Source: Paulinella micropora (lineage: Eukaryota; Cercozoa; Imbricatea; Euglyphida). From it: a stretch of 59,162 bases of DNA. Shown piece by piece: positions 1 through 13,735 of the stretch. The first letter of the stretch is position 1; every line of letters begins with the position of its first letter. The notes beneath the pieces were generated by a model. It was given only the letters and a program-made list of their open reading frames with translations. It did not search any database and had not been told where the DNA came from. Made by a program: the position numbers and the translations under genes. The stretch covers positions 1,075,332 through 1,134,493 of the forward strand of contig BJOX01000060.1 of NCBI GenBank assembly GCA_009731375.1, in the 5' to 3' direction.

Positions 1-91
1 GTTCAATGAAAATACTGGTGGCACCGACGGGAATCGAACTGGCGACAGGGCCCAGATGGTAGAACTTGACCACTGGGCTATCATGGTGTCC
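1..91 (-). mobile_element. tRNA-derived SINE, head part, cut by window edge
   Basis: Read on the minus strand this is the tRNA-like head of the SINE seen complete at 222-493, 2310-2579 and 14316-14550. It carries an A-box-like TAGCCCAGTGG and a B-box-like AGTTCGATTCC, the internal RNA polymerase III promoter elements. The rest of the copy lies outside the window. It abuts an AAT array. Confidence 0.7.
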
Positions 92-155
<64 letters not shown>

Positions 156-165
156 GCAATAGTCG

Positions 166-221
<56 letters not shown>
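92..221. repeat. AAT/TTA trinucleotide microsatellite
   Basis: An almost pure AAT array with a short interruption near 154-168. It separates two SINE copies. Open frames here (poly-Asn, poly-Ile, poly-Leu) are products of the repeat. Confidence 0.95.
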
Positions 222-223
<2 letters not shown>

Positions 224-491
224 GTGCTTCTCTGTCAATGGCTGATGCATTTCTGCACATGCGCCTCCATCGTCTCACCCGTGAGGGGAGTACGAAGAAT
301 TGACGATAAGCTCTAATGACACCCCCGCAAGGGCAGTTCCAACACTTCCAGACGGGCCGGTATGTTCAATGAAAATACTGGTCCAGAAATAGACCGGTAT
401 GTTCAATGAAAATACTGGTGGCACCGACGGGAATCGAACTGGCGACAGGGCCCAGATGGTAGAACTTGACCACTGGGCTATCACGGTGTCC

Positions 492-493
<2 letters not shown>
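222..493 (-). mobile_element. tRNA-derived SINE, complete copy
   Basis: The minus strand starts with the tRNA-like head near 493 and runs to a tail at 222 that merges with the AAT array. Compared with the 14316 copy it has an extra ~35-bp internal duplication around 358-408, where the sequence GGTATGTTCAATGAAAATAC occurs twice. Trinucleotide arrays bound both ends and no target-site duplication can be made out. The head resembles a tRNA (A and B boxes, ending in GCCACCA) but has mismatches in the acceptor stem, so it is a SINE head and not a tRNA gene. Confidence 0.75.
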
Positions 494-575
<82 letters not shown>

Positions 576-577
576 CG
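494..577. repeat. AAT to ATT microsatellite with inverted junction
   Basis: An AAT array switches to its complement (ATT) near 530, so the two halves can fold on each other. Confidence 0.9.
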
Positions 578-1929
578 CCCAATGGCCTCAAGGCGTTAAA
601 CTGTGACGCCAACTCATAACCCTTTGGTGGTAGATGCTGCGGAGGAGGCTCGTTGCGCGCGTAAAAGATCTTAAACTCCGCATACGCTGGTCGATAGCCC
701 AGGACCCAGCAGACACCAGATTGTTATGGGTGGGGTTTCGAGGCAGCTCTAGCAACCGCGCTTGGTGTGTGCACTTGTACATTCGGTGACGTCTTGCAAG
801 AGGTTGCTGGGACTGCGGAATAACCTCGGCTTAGTGCAGTCTTGCCCTCAGGAGCTCCATCGGTGGCCCCGATCATCAGGCGAGAGACTGACACGGGGGG
901 GTGGAGGACCTCGAACAAGGGTATTGGAGGCTTATGTCCGTTGAGGATATGCCATTAGCTGCATCAGTACGCCTCAGATATAGTAAATCTGCCTTGGAGT
1001 GTTGACTGTGACATATTTGAGGGAAATCCCGATGAAAAAACCTAGTCACACTTGCTAAACAGAGTTCCAGCCCAATGGCCTCAAGGCGTTAAACTGTGAC
1101 GCCAACTCATAACCCTTTGGTGGTAGATGCTGGGGAGGAGGGTCGTTGCGCGCGTAAAAGATCTTAAACTCCGCATATGCTGGTTGATAGCCCAGGACCC
1201 AGCAGACACCAGATTGTTATGGGTGGGGTTTCGAGGCAGCTCTAGCAACCGCGCTTGGTGTATGCACTTGCACATTCGGTGACGTCTTGCAAGAGGTTGC
1301 TGGGACTGCGGAATAACCTCGGCTTAGTGCAGTCTTGCCCTCAGGAGCTCCATCGGTGGCCCCGATCATCAGGCGAGAGACTGACACGGGGGGGTGGAGG
1401 ACCTCGAACAAGGGTATTGGAGGCTTATGTCCGTTGAGGATATGCCATTAGCTGCATCAGTGCGCCTCAGACATAGTATTATTATTATTATTATTATTAT
1501 TACTATTATTATTATTCAGCCCAATGGCCTCAAGGCGTTAAACTGTGACGCCAACTCATAAACCCTTTGGTGGTAGATGCTGGGGAGGAGGGTCTTTGCG
1601 CGCGTAAAAGATCTTAAACTCCGCATATGCTGGTTGATAGCCCAGGACCCAGCAGACACCAGATTGTTATGGGTGGGGTTTCGAGGCAGCTCTAGCAACC
1701 GCGCTTGGTGTATGCACTTGCACATTCGGTGACGTCTTGCAAGAGGTTGCTGGGACTGCGGAATAACCTCGGCTTAGTGCAGTCTTGCCCTCAGGAGCTC
1801 CATCGGTGGCCCCGATCATCAGGCGAGAGACTGACAACGGGGGGGTGGAGGACCTCGAACAAGGGTATTGGAGGCTTATGCCCGTTGAGGATATGCCATT
1901 AGCTGCATCAGTACGCCTCAGATATAGTA
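578..1929. repeat. Three copies of a ~408-bp repeat (578-985, 1071-1478, 1520-1929)
   Basis: Each copy begins CCCAATGGCCTCAAGGCG and ends GCCTCAGATATAGTA, with only a few substitutions between copies. Copies 1 and 2 are separated by an 85-bp unique stretch, and copies 2 and 3 by a short ATT array. A central part contains GATAGCCCAGGACCC and, about 35 bp on, GGGTTTCGAGGC, which vaguely recalls A and B boxes, so this may be a second pol III-type short element. No coding capacity is convincing. Confidence 0.8.
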
Positions 1930-2055
1930 TTATTATTATTAATTATCATCATCATCATCATCTTCATCGTATTATTCTTACTATTTCACTAGGTGAACAC
2001 GACTTATATACATGTATATATATATATATTTATGTATGTATATATACATGTATAC

Positions 2056-2091
<36 letters not shown>

Positions 2092-2251
2092 TTGATTGCC
2101 GACCTGCTCAAGCTGTACCTGGATTTACATTCATTAATAATTATAAAAGTTATTATCAGCATCATCAACATCATCATCATCAATCATCATCATCATTGTA
2201 TTATTCTTACTATTTTTACAAGGTGCACAAGCTGCACAAGGATTTACATTC

Positions 2252-2309
<58 letters not shown>
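1930..2309. repeat. Mixed microsatellites (TTA, ATC, TA/TATG, TG)
   Basis: Short TTA and ATC arrays, a TA/TATG stretch (about 2008-2070) and a TG run (about 2070-2091). Two degenerate units of the minisatellite that dominates 2781-5434 appear near 2095-2130 and 2215-2250. No gene is seen. Confidence 0.85.
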
Positions 2310-2311
<2 letters not shown>

Positions 2312-2579
2312 GGACACCGTGATAGCCCAGTGGTCAAGTTCTACCATCTGGGCCCTGTCGCCAGTTCGATTCCCGTCGGTGCCACCAGTATTTTCATTGA
2401 ACATACCGATCCGTCTGGACCAGTATTTTCATTGAACATACCGGCCCGTCTGGAAGTGTTGGAACTGCCCTTGTGGGGGTGTCATTAGAGCTTATCGTCA
2501 ATTCTTCGTACTCCCCTCACGGGTGAGACGATGGAGGCGCATGTGCAGAAATGCATCAGCCATTGACAGAGAGGCACTA
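2310..2579 (+). mobile_element. tRNA-derived SINE, complete copy
   Basis: The tRNA-like head is at 2310-2388, followed by a tail ending GACAGAGAGGCACTA. It contains the same ~35-bp internal duplication as the 222-493 copy, so these two belong to one subfamily and the 14316 copy to another. TTA arrays lie on both sides. Confidence 0.8.
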
Positions 2580-2582
2580 TTA

Positions 2583-2659
<77 letters not shown>

Positions 2660-2780
2660 CGACATCATCATCATCATCGTCATCATCATCATCGCCATTA
2701 TCATTACTATTATTGCTATTATTATTATTATTATTATTATTATTAGTGATTATCATCATCATCATCATCGTATTATTCGT
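2580..2780. repeat. TTA and ATC microsatellites
   Basis: A TTA array (2580-2658) is followed by imperfect ATC and ATT repeats. No gene. Confidence 0.9.
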
Positions 2781-3523
2781 TACTATTTTCACTAGGCGCA
2801 CACGACCTACTTCCTGACCTGCTCAAGCTGCACCAGGATTTATTATTATTATTACTACATCATGGTTATTATTACTATTCTTACTATTATTAAGTATCAT
2901 CATCATCATCATCATTATCATCATCATCATCATCATCATCATCACCATCGTATTATCGTAACTATTTTCACTAGGTGCACACGACTTACTTCCTGACCTG
3001 CTCAAGCTGCACCAGGATTTATTATTATTCTATCGTCATTATTATTATTACTATTCTTACTACTATTAATCATCATCATCATCATCATCATCATCGTCGT
3101 CGTCGTCGTCGTATTATTTCTTACTGCTTTCACAAGGTGCACAGGACTTGCTTCCCGACCTGCTCAAGCTGCACCAGGATTTATTACTATTCTTACTATT
3201 ATTATTATCAACCATCACCATCATCATCATCGTATTATCGTAACTATTTTCACTAGGCGCACACGACTTGCTTCCCGACCTGTTCAATCTGCACCAGGAT
3301 TTATTATTATTAGCATCATTATTATTATTACTATTCTTACTATTATTAATTATCATCATCATCATCATCATCATCATCATCGTATTATCGTTACTATTTT
3401 CACTAGGCGCACACGACTTACTTACTTCCTGACCTGCTCAAGCTGCACCAGGATTTATTATTATTATTACTATCATCATGATTATTATTACTATTCTTAC
3501 TAGTATTAATCATCATCATCATT

Positions 3524-3556
<33 letters not shown>

Positions 3557-4339
3557 GTATTATTCTTACTGTTTTCACTAGGTGCACACGACTTACTTAC
3601 CGACTTGCTCAAGCTGCACCAGGATTATTACTATTCTTATTATCAGCCATCACCATCATCATCATCGTATTATCGTAACTATTTTCACTAGGTGCACACG
3701 ACTTACTTCCTGACCTGCTCAAGCTGCACCAGGATTTATTATTATTATTACTATCATCATTATTATTATTACTATTCTTACTATTATTAATTATCATCAT
3801 CATCATCATCATCATCATCGTATTATCGTAACTATTTTCACTAGGTGCACACGACTTACTTCCCAACCTGCTCAAGCTGCACCAGGATTTATTATTATTA
3901 GCATCATATTATTACTATTCTTACTAATATTAATCATCATCATCATCATCATCATCATCGTCGTCGTCGTCGTATTATTACAAGGTGCACACGACTTGCT
4001 TCCCGACCTGCTCAAGCTGCACCAAGATTTATTACTATTCTTACCATTATCATTATCAACCATCACCATCATCATCATCATCGTATTATTCATTACTATT
4101 TTCACTAGGTGCACACGACCTACTTCCTGACCTGCTCAAGCTGCATCAGGATTTATTATTATTAGCATCATTATTATCATCAGCATCATCATCATCATCC
4201 TCATCATCATCATCATCATCGTATTATCGTTACTATTTTCACTAGGCACACACGACTTACTTTCTGACCTGCTCAAGCTGCACCAGGATTTATTATTATT
4301 ATTACTATCATCATTATTATTACTATTCTTACTATTATT

Positions 4340-4370
<31 letters not shown>

Positions 4371-5434
4371 GTATTATCGTAACTATTTTCACTAGGTGCA
4401 CACGACCTACTTCCTGACCTGCTCAAGCTGCACCAGGATTTATTATTATTATTACTATCATCATTATTGTTATTACTATTCTTCTTTGATTAATTATCAT
4501 CATCATCATCATCATCATCATCATCGTATTATCGTTACTATTTTCACTAGGTGCACACGACTTACTTCCTGACCTGCTCAAGCTGCACCAGGATTTATTA
4601 CTATTCTTACTATTCTTACTATTATCATTATCACCATCATCATCATCATCATCGTATTATCGTTACTATTTTCACTAGGTTCACACGACTTACTTCCTGA
4701 CCTGCTCAAGCTGCACCAGGATTTATTATTATTACTACTATCATCATTATTATTATTACTATTCTTACTACTATTAATCATCATCATCATCACGTATTAT
4801 TTCTTACTGCTTTCACAAGGTGCACAGGACTTGCTTCCCGACCTGCTCAAGCTGCACCAGGATTTATTACTATTCTTACTATTATTATTATCAACCATCA
4901 CCATCATCACCATCATCATCATCGTATTATCGTAACTATTTTCACTAGGCGCACACGACTTGCTTCCCGACCTGTTCAATCTGCACCAAGATTTATTATT
5001 ATTAGCATCATTATTATTATTACTATTCTTACTATTATTAAATATCATCATCATCATCATCGTCATCATCATCATCGTATTATCGTTACTATTTTCACTA
5101 GGCGCACACGACTTGCTTACCGACTTGCTCAAGCTGTACCAGGATTTATTATTATTATTACTATCATCATGATTATTATTACTATTCTTACTATTATTAA
5201 TTATCATCACCATCATCATCATCGTATTATTCATTACTATTTTCACTAGGTGCACACGACCTACTTCCCGACCAGCTCAAGCTGCACCAGGATTTATTAT
5301 TACTATCATCATGATCATTATTACTATTCTTACTATTATTAATTATCATCATCATCATCATCATCGTATTATTCTTACTGTTTTCACTAGGTGCACACGA
5401 CTTACTTACCGACTTGCTCAAGCTGCACCAGGAT
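2781..5434. repeat. Minisatellite with about 19 units of ~110-180 bp
   Basis: Each unit has a conserved ~55-bp core (CACTAGGTGCACACGACTTA ... CTCAAGCTGCACCAGGATTTA) followed by variable TTA, ATC and TACTATTCT stretches ending CGTATTATCGTAACTATTTT. Cores start near 2790, 2965, 3133, 3255, 3403, 3578, 3688, 3838, 3983, 4105, 4245, 4394, 4548, 4675, 4816, 4947, 5097, 5246 and 5388. Length variation lies entirely in the trinucleotide parts. A CRISPR array is excluded because the spacers are themselves simple repeats. ORFs here are repeat translations. Confidence 0.9.
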
Positions 5435-5525
5435 CACGCGCGCATCAAAAAACTAGGTGCGTGTGTATGTATGTTTCCATGCGTGCATGCTTGCATGTTT
5501 TGCAATGTAGACATCTATGAATAAA

Positions 5526-5676
5526 CACATAAAAGCATTCACCGCCAATTACCTAGGTAATTACCCTTGTTGTGGTTAGCTTCCCAGGGAAATTCCGAAA
5601 TTCAGGGAATTTCCCCGGGAAGCCAACCACAACAAGGGTAATTACCTAGGTAATTAGCGGTGAATGCTTTTATGTG
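5526..5676. repeat. 151-bp near-palindromic fold-back element
   Basis: CACATAAAAGCATTCACCGC at the left end is matched by its reverse complement at the right end. The arms run about 70 bp with few mismatches towards a centre near 5600, and each contains the inner palindrome AATTACCTAGGTAATT. It looks like a short fold-back or MITE-type element, or an extruding inverted repeat. No target-site duplication is evident. Confidence 0.85.
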
Positions 5677-6211
5677 AAATGTTTGTACGATGCATGCAGG
5701 GCAAGCATTGTTACCACTCCTTCTGCCTGAGTCTAGCCGCTCACGCCGTTCGAGCTTTTCAGGTATGTATTGTATGTATGTATGTATGTATGTATGTATG
5801 TATGTATGTATGTGTATGTATGTATGATATGCAAACTCGTTCATATGTATGTATGTATGTATGTATGTATATCTACGTTTCTCTGCGTGTATGTTTGTGT
5901 TAGGGGAGCATGCTGTTGGAACTCGTTCTCGTCATTCTAGCTTCTTAGAAGAACACAACTCACGGCCGAGTAGCTTTACTGGTATTAGACATATATATAT
6001 TGTGTGTGAAAGAGATAGAGAGAGACCAAGAGAAGGGGAGGGAGAAGTGGGAGTGGGGGGGGGGGGGGGGGGGGGGAGGNNNNNNNNNNGAGAGAGAGAG
6101 AGAGAGAGAGATCATTCTGGTCGTTCTAGCCTATCAGAACAGCACATCTTGCGCCTAAGATTTACCGGTATATAGTGTGTATGTACCTGTGAGTGTGTGT
6201 CTGTATGTGTA

Positions 6212-6297
<86 letters not shown>

Positions 6298-6576
6298 CAA
6301 GAAAGAAAGAAAGAAAGTCGCTGTAACTTGTCTGCGCCCAAGGAGCTCACCGCTATATATATATATATATATATATATACAAATATGTATATATATATAT
6401 ATATATATATATTAGCTTGTCAGGAGAGCACACCTCGCGCCCAAGGAGCTTACCGCTAAACATATATATATATACATATATATATATATGTATGTATATA
6501 TATACATATATATGTATATATAAATATGTATATATGTATATATAGTGTGTGTGTGTGTCTGTGTGTCTGTGTGTGT

Positions 6577-6636
<60 letters not shown>

Positions 6637-6764
6637 GAGAGATAGAGCTTCTCGTCCTTCTAGTTTGTCATGAGAACACCCCTCGTCCAGGCAGCTTTAT
6701 CTGTACAGGAATACCTACCTAACTACCTACCTACCTACCTACCTACCTAACCTATGGTTGGCAG
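5677..6764. repeat. Microsatellites with five copies of a ~60-bp motif
   Basis: GTAT arrays (5765-5870) are followed by AG, GT, AAAG and TA arrays. Between them lie five related motifs (about 5930-5990, 6112-6172, 6318-6355, 6411-6460, 6646-6705) with the theme TTCTAGCTTGTCAGGAGAACAC followed by CGCGCCCAAGGAGCTTACCG. A 10-N gap (6080-6089) follows a poly(G) run. The stretch 5700-5762 is bounded by AG and GTATGT and open for 21 codons, so it could be an upstream exon of the SH3 gene, but nothing else supports that. Confidence 0.75.
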
Positions 6765-6920
6765 GTGTTGGCGTTGCTGCATCTGCGTCCTCGGCCTCTC
6801 TTGCCACTCTCAAGCCTGCTTCTTCTTCTTCTTCTTGTTCTTGTTCTTGTTCTTCTTCTTCCTCCTCCTCCTCCTCCTCCTCCTCCTCTGCTATCACCGC
6901 AAAGACTGCTGTCATATCAT

Positions 6921-6982
<62 letters not shown>

Positions 6983-7215
6983 GCTGCTGCTACTACTACT
7001 AATCCTACCACCACCACTCCTGCCCCCGCCTCTACCACTGCTTCCACTTCCCCCACTCTTACTCCTACCCCCTCCACCTCTTTGTCCATCCCCTCACCTC
7101 TCCTTTCCTCCGCCCTCCCCTCTTCTTCAGCCATTTCTGCTGACAGACATACCTCGCAAGCTAACCAGCCCGACACCTCAGCACAAGATACTACTACCAA
7201 CGCCTCTACTGACCT

Positions 7216-7263
<48 letters not shown>

Positions 7264-7610
7264 ATCCTTGCCCATCCAGTCTGTGTTTCCACCAGCCACC
7301 TCAGAAAGCACGTCGATTCCCCCACCCGAGGCCGCAAAAGAAACCACTCCAACTCCGTCGGCCGGCCCAGCGAGGAAGGAAATGGTAAAAGAGGAGAAGG
7401 ACGAGGAGAAACCGCCTCAACCGCGTGTGACAAAAGAAAAACCTGAGGTTATGGTATGTATGTTATGCTATGTTATGTTATATTATGTTATGTTATATTA
7501 GAAGGATTTGGTGGAGGCGCTATATGACTTCAAACCGAAGAAAGCTAGCGAGATCCCTCTATCGAAGGTAGATATGCATCTATCTATCTATCTATCTATA
7601 TGTCTATATG

Positions 7611-7658
<48 letters not shown>

Positions 7659-7706
7659 CCTGCCTACCTACCTACAGCGAGATCCCACTATCGAAGGTAG
7701 ATATAC

Positions 7707-7779
<73 letters not shown>

Positions 7780-7827
7780 CCTGCCTACCTACCTACAGCG
7801 AGATCCCACAATCGAAGGTAGATATGC

Positions 7828-7862
<35 letters not shown>

Positions 7863-7863
7863 C

Positions 7864-7936
<73 letters not shown>

Positions 7937-8372
7937 AGGGGATGGTGTGGGTGTGCTGGGCCCGTGGTGGGGTGCCTTATGTGTGCCTAGCCATACGCCC
8001 ATAAGTCACATGCCGAAATAGCGACGGGAAGCACAATCCTGTTCCCTCAGGGTGCCCTTTCTCGCTTGTTGAGCCCGGAATAAAACCCACAGTGCTCTGT
8101 CGGTTTATACTAGACTGTCGAACAGTCTCGAAACTCCATCTGCTTACTGGGTCCTCTGTAATGGAGGTGGGAGCTCGTTCTGCAAGGGGCGCTTATGGAA
8201 CGAGCCCTGGCCCCGCCTGGTACTAGGGAGCTTTGGTATCGCCTGTATCAGTCCCTTCCGTGCAAACATCACGGCTTAGCTGGGCATCGGGTTAATACTT
8301 TACCCACAGACTTCCTTGGTTGACGAAATCAGAAGCTCCTTTTTTCTGACATTAGTCGATATCTCATCTATC

Positions 8373-8403
<31 letters not shown>

Positions 8404-8952
8404 CTACCTACCTACCTACCTATCTACCTACCTACCTACATACCTACCTACCTACTTACCTACCTATACCTATGTACCTATCTATCAAAATCTTTGTAGG
8501 GCGCTTTGGTGAGGGTAAGTTCGCGAGTGGGCAAGAAGGGATGGTGGCTTGGTGTCCTGGTCTTTCCATACATACATACATACTCACACAGACACACACA
8601 CACACATACACATACAAGAAGGGATGGTGGCTTGGTGTCCTGGTCTTTCCATGCATACATACATACTTACACACACACACATACAAGAAGGGATGGTGGC
8701 TTGGTGTCCTGGTCGTTCCATGCATACATACATACTTACTTACACACACACACACATACAAGAAGGGATGGTGGCTTGGCGTCCTGGTCTTTCCATGCAT
8801 ACATACATACTTACACACACACATACACACACACAGACACACACCATACATGCATACATACATACATACTTACACACACACACACATACAAGAAGGGATG
8901 GTGGCTTGGTGTCCTGGTCTTTCCATGCATACATACATACTTACTCTCTCTA

Positions 8953-8991
<39 letters not shown>

Positions 8992-9177
8992 GACACACAC
9001 AAGAAGGGATGGTGGCTTGGTGTCCAGGTCTTGCCATGCATACATACATACTTACTCACACACAAACACACACAGACAGACACAAGAAGGGATGGTGGCT
9101 TAGCGTCCTGGTCTGTCCATGCATACACACATACATACTTACACACACAAACACACACACACACACACACATGTATG

Positions 9178-9216
<39 letters not shown>

Positions 9217-9353
9217 GTATCTAGGTATCTACGGGCCAGGCCGGGCGCTTTCCGCAGGCCTATGTCAAGGACTACGTACGTACATACATACTACATACTT
9301 ACGTGCATATATAAATGCATGAAATCCATGTAACACCTAAAATGAAGTTTGGG

Positions 9354-9385
<32 letters not shown>

Positions 9386-10929
9386 CATACATACATACAT
9401 ACATACATACAGGTCCCGCCGGCCCAGCAAACTTCCAGCTTGAGCAAAGTGACAAAACAGCTTTCCGCACAGGACAAGTTGGCAAAACAGCCTTCCGCGG
9501 AGAAAAAAGTGGCACCAGAGCCTTCCGCACAGCCTGTGCAGCAGCCAGTTGAGAAAGCGCGAGTAAGTAAGTGAGTAAGTAAGTAAGTCAGTAAGTAAAA
9601 ATTACAGAAGTAAGTAAGTAAGTAAGTAAGTAAGACAGGAGAAAGTGAGAAAGTACGTAAGTAAGTCAGTCAGTAGTAGAAAGCACAGCCAGTATAGTCT
9701 TCGATGGCTTCTTCTGTTGCACACGCCTACGTGTTGTTGTATTGTATTGTATTGTACAGGATGCTGCAGCTGTTGTGCCTGCAGACTCTGCGCTACCCAA
9801 TCAGGTATACCTCTGCTTTATTTATGTATGTATGCATGTATGTATGTCTATATGTATGCATGTATGTATGTATGAAGTGAATGTAATAAATGTAATGCAA
9901 TGTAATCACCTCCACTACTACTGCTGTTGCGCCACATGTACAGCAGACTCAAGAAGACCAGTCCCAAGCTACCGAGCACACGGTATCATCAGCCATATCA
10001 GCCACCAGCGGCGCGACAACTCAGGAACTGGTGGCAGCAGCGCATGCCGCCACGGCCGCACCACCCACCACAGAAGCCCCGGTGCAGGTGGAAGCCACCG
10101 CCACTCCCACCCAGCCCGAAAAGTCGGGTGAGAAGAAAGAAGAGTCGCTCGTTGTTGTTGCCGAGGCTGCTTCTTCCCCTGCTCCTCACACCGCACAAGA
10201 AGAACAGTCGTCAATTGAGCAGCCAGTGCCACCTGCCGCCTCAGCTTTGTCGCCCCCAGTGGCCGCTGCCCAGGTTTGTATTTATATATGTGTGCATCTA
10301 TGTATCTATGTATCTACGTCTTCCTTTGCGCTACTGCCGTTTGTTGGTGTCAAAGAATTTCTTCTCTTCTCGCTTTCGCTTTCTTTCTTCTCTCTTTCTA
10401 TGTAGGCTGAGCCAGACGATCTGGTGCAAGCTCTGTACAAGTTCGTGGCTAAGAAGGAGACGGAAATGCCCCTGGAGAAAGGCGACATTGTGCGCGTAAC
10501 GTCACGAAATGCCAAAAAGGGCTGGTGGCTTGGGGTACACACCGTTTCCGGAAAGGTCGGGCGTTTCCCGCAAGCCTACGTCAAGCCGTATGTCAAGCCG
10601 GACACAATGGCTGATACGGGTAGGCACGTGGAGGTAGCAAATGTCGTAATGACAGCGCAAGAAGGGAAAAAAGAACTGGTCGGTGAAGAGGAGATGATCC
10701 CTCCGCCGCCCGCGGAAGAGCTGTATGAGGCGGCTTACTTGTTTGAGGCAAAGAAACCGAAGGACCTTCACCTGAACATCGGAGATGTCGTGCGGGTCAC
10801 CTCTAAGAAGAAAGGTGCTACTTGACTAGCTTAGCGACTAGCTTCACTAAATGACTTGCTTAAATACTACCTTGACTAAACTTCATCTTAACGTTGGAGA
10901 TGTGGTGCGAGTATCTTCCAAGAAGAAAC

Positions 10930-10998
<69 letters not shown>

Positions 10999-13683
10999 CA
11001 TACTTACGTACTTAGGTTGGTGGAAGGGTGTGCATATGGCGACTGGTGCCACCGGCCGTTTCCCTGAGGCGTACGTGCGACCTCACCGCCAAAAAACAGA
11101 AAATTTACCGGAAAAACAGGCGACTGGTGCGACCGCGGTGGCGGACAAGACCGCGGCGGAGGACACGGTGGCACCTGCCGACGGGAAAACACAGGCGGAT
11201 ATGGGGCCAGCCAGCTCAACTTCTGAAAAACAGGACAAACAGGCCAAATGCACACCAGCTGTGGCAAAAACGACGTTCCTCGCGCTGGCTGGTGACCATC
11301 CCTCAGTTGGCGTGAAAAAGAAACAACTGATCGAGTTTTTAATTGGAGTTGTGGGCGCGGATCGACAGCAAGAAATAGCCAAGTACGTGTCTGACATCAG
11401 CGTGGTGGATGTAAAAACCGCACAGCAGCCCAAGCCTTCACTTAACCGTCGCTCCTCGTTCTTGAATCTTGTGCGAAACAAGATAGACAACGGCGCAGTT
11501 GCTAAGGACAGCAGCGCAGCAGAGGTAATATCATATCAGATAAGATATACATTAAGATAACACAAAAAAGGATAATTTATTATGATAAACGAGATAGAGA
11601 ACGGCGGTTCGAGAAAAGTTAACACAAAAAAAGGACAATTTATTATGATAAACGAGATAGAGAACGGCGGTTCGAGAAAAGTGAGTACGGAAAGTAGCAC
11701 AGCAGAGGTAAGAACAGATTAGAGAAGATAAGATAACGTAACATGACACAACCTAGCATAGTATACTGTAAGATAAGATAAGATAAGATACTGTAAGATA
11801 GGGTAAGGTAAGATAAGGTAAGATAAGATAAGATAAGATAAGATAAGATAAGATAAGATAAGATAAGATAAGATAAGACTAGACTAGATTAGATTAGATT
11901 AGATTAGATTAGATTAGATTAGATTAGATTAGATAAATAAAATATAATATTATCCTTTTCTTAACCGTCGCTCCTCGTTCTTGACGCGTGTGCGAAACAA
12001 GATAGAGAACGGTGGCTCGAGCACAGTGAGTAAGGACAGCAGCACAGCAGAGGAAGATCAGATTAGAGAAGATAAGATAACGTAGCACGACACAGCCTAG
12101 CATAATATACTGTAACATAAGATAAGATCAGATCAGATTAGGTTAGATTAGGTTAGATTAGATTAGATTAGATTAGATTAGATAGATTAGATTAGATAGA
12201 TTAGATTAGATTAGATTAGATCAGATCAGATTCGATCAGGTTCGATCAGATTCGATCAGATTAGATTAGATTCAGATTAGATCAGATTAGATCAGATTAG
12301 ATTAGATTAGATTAGATTAGATCAGATTAGATGAGGTTACATAACACAGCATAATTTAATGTAATATAATATTGTCCTTTTCTTAACCGTCGCTCCTCGT
12401 TCTTGACGCTTGTGCGAAACAAGATAGAAAAAATTACAAAGAAAGAAGAAAAATAGAAAGAAAGAAAGAAAGAGAGAAGGAAAGAAAGAAAATAGATAGA
12501 ACGGCAGCTCGGGAACAGTGAGTAAGGACAGCAGCAGAGTCAGATTAGAGAACGTAACATAACATAACATAACATGACATAACATAACATAACATAACAT
12601 AACATAACATAACATAACATAACATGACATAACATAACATAACATAACATAACATAACATAACATGACATAATATGACATGACATAACATAACATAACAT
12701 AACATAACATAACATAACATAACATGACACGACATGACATGACATAACATAACATAACATGACATGACATGACATGACATGGCATAGCAAAGCATATCAT
12801 AACAAACACAGATACAGAAGGCTCGCAGCAGGACAGCAGAGGTAAGAACAGATAATATCAAATAAGATAAACTTACATAACACCACATAGCATAATGAAC
12901 TGTAATGATAAAATATGATAAATATTGCACTATATTATATTATATTATATTATATTATATTATATTATATTATATTTTATTATATTATATTATATTATAT
13001 TATATTAATGTTATATTAATGTTATATTATATTATATTATATTATATTATATTATATTATATCACATCACATCACATCACATCATACCATTATCATTATC
13101 ATATCATATCATATCATATCATATTATGTCATATCATATCATATCATAGATGGCCGAGCCTGGTGTCTTGTTTTCCAAGTTCTTCAAGGTCTGTATGTAA
13201 GTAAGTAAGTATGTATGTATGTATGTATGTATGTATGTATGTACTTATGCTATGCATGTATGTATGTGTGAGTAAGTAAGTAAGTAGCTATGTATGTATG
13301 TATGTATGTATATGCATGTAGGCGTGCATTCACTTTGAAATGACTGATGCGGATCTCAACCTGCAGGGCAAGGCTTACCTACAGGTATGTATGTATGTAT
13401 GAATGTAAGTGGCTATGTCTGCTGGTATGTAGATAGGTAGCTAGGCGGTGGGCAGGTAGGTAGATAGGTATTTCTGTATGTATGTATACTTTGAAGTCAC
13501 TGAGGGAAAGGCTTACATAAGGTATGTATGTATGTATGTATGTATGTATGTATGTATGTATGTATGTGTATGTTATAGATGCATGTATATATGTATGTAT
13601 ATATGTATGTATATGTGTATGTATGTATGTAGGTAAGGTATGCATACATGTATGTATGTGATTATTATTACTACTACTACTAC

Positions 13684-13735
<52 letters not shown>

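Noticed and set aside
2781-5434. CRISPR-like array of regular repeats
   Set aside because: The parts between repeats are variable-length trinucleotide tracts and not unique spacers, and the setting is eukaryotic.
12337-12930. Met/Leu/Cys/Tyr/Val repeat protein on the minus strand
   Set aside because: A direct translation of an ATAAC/ATGAC array in an SH3 gene intron.
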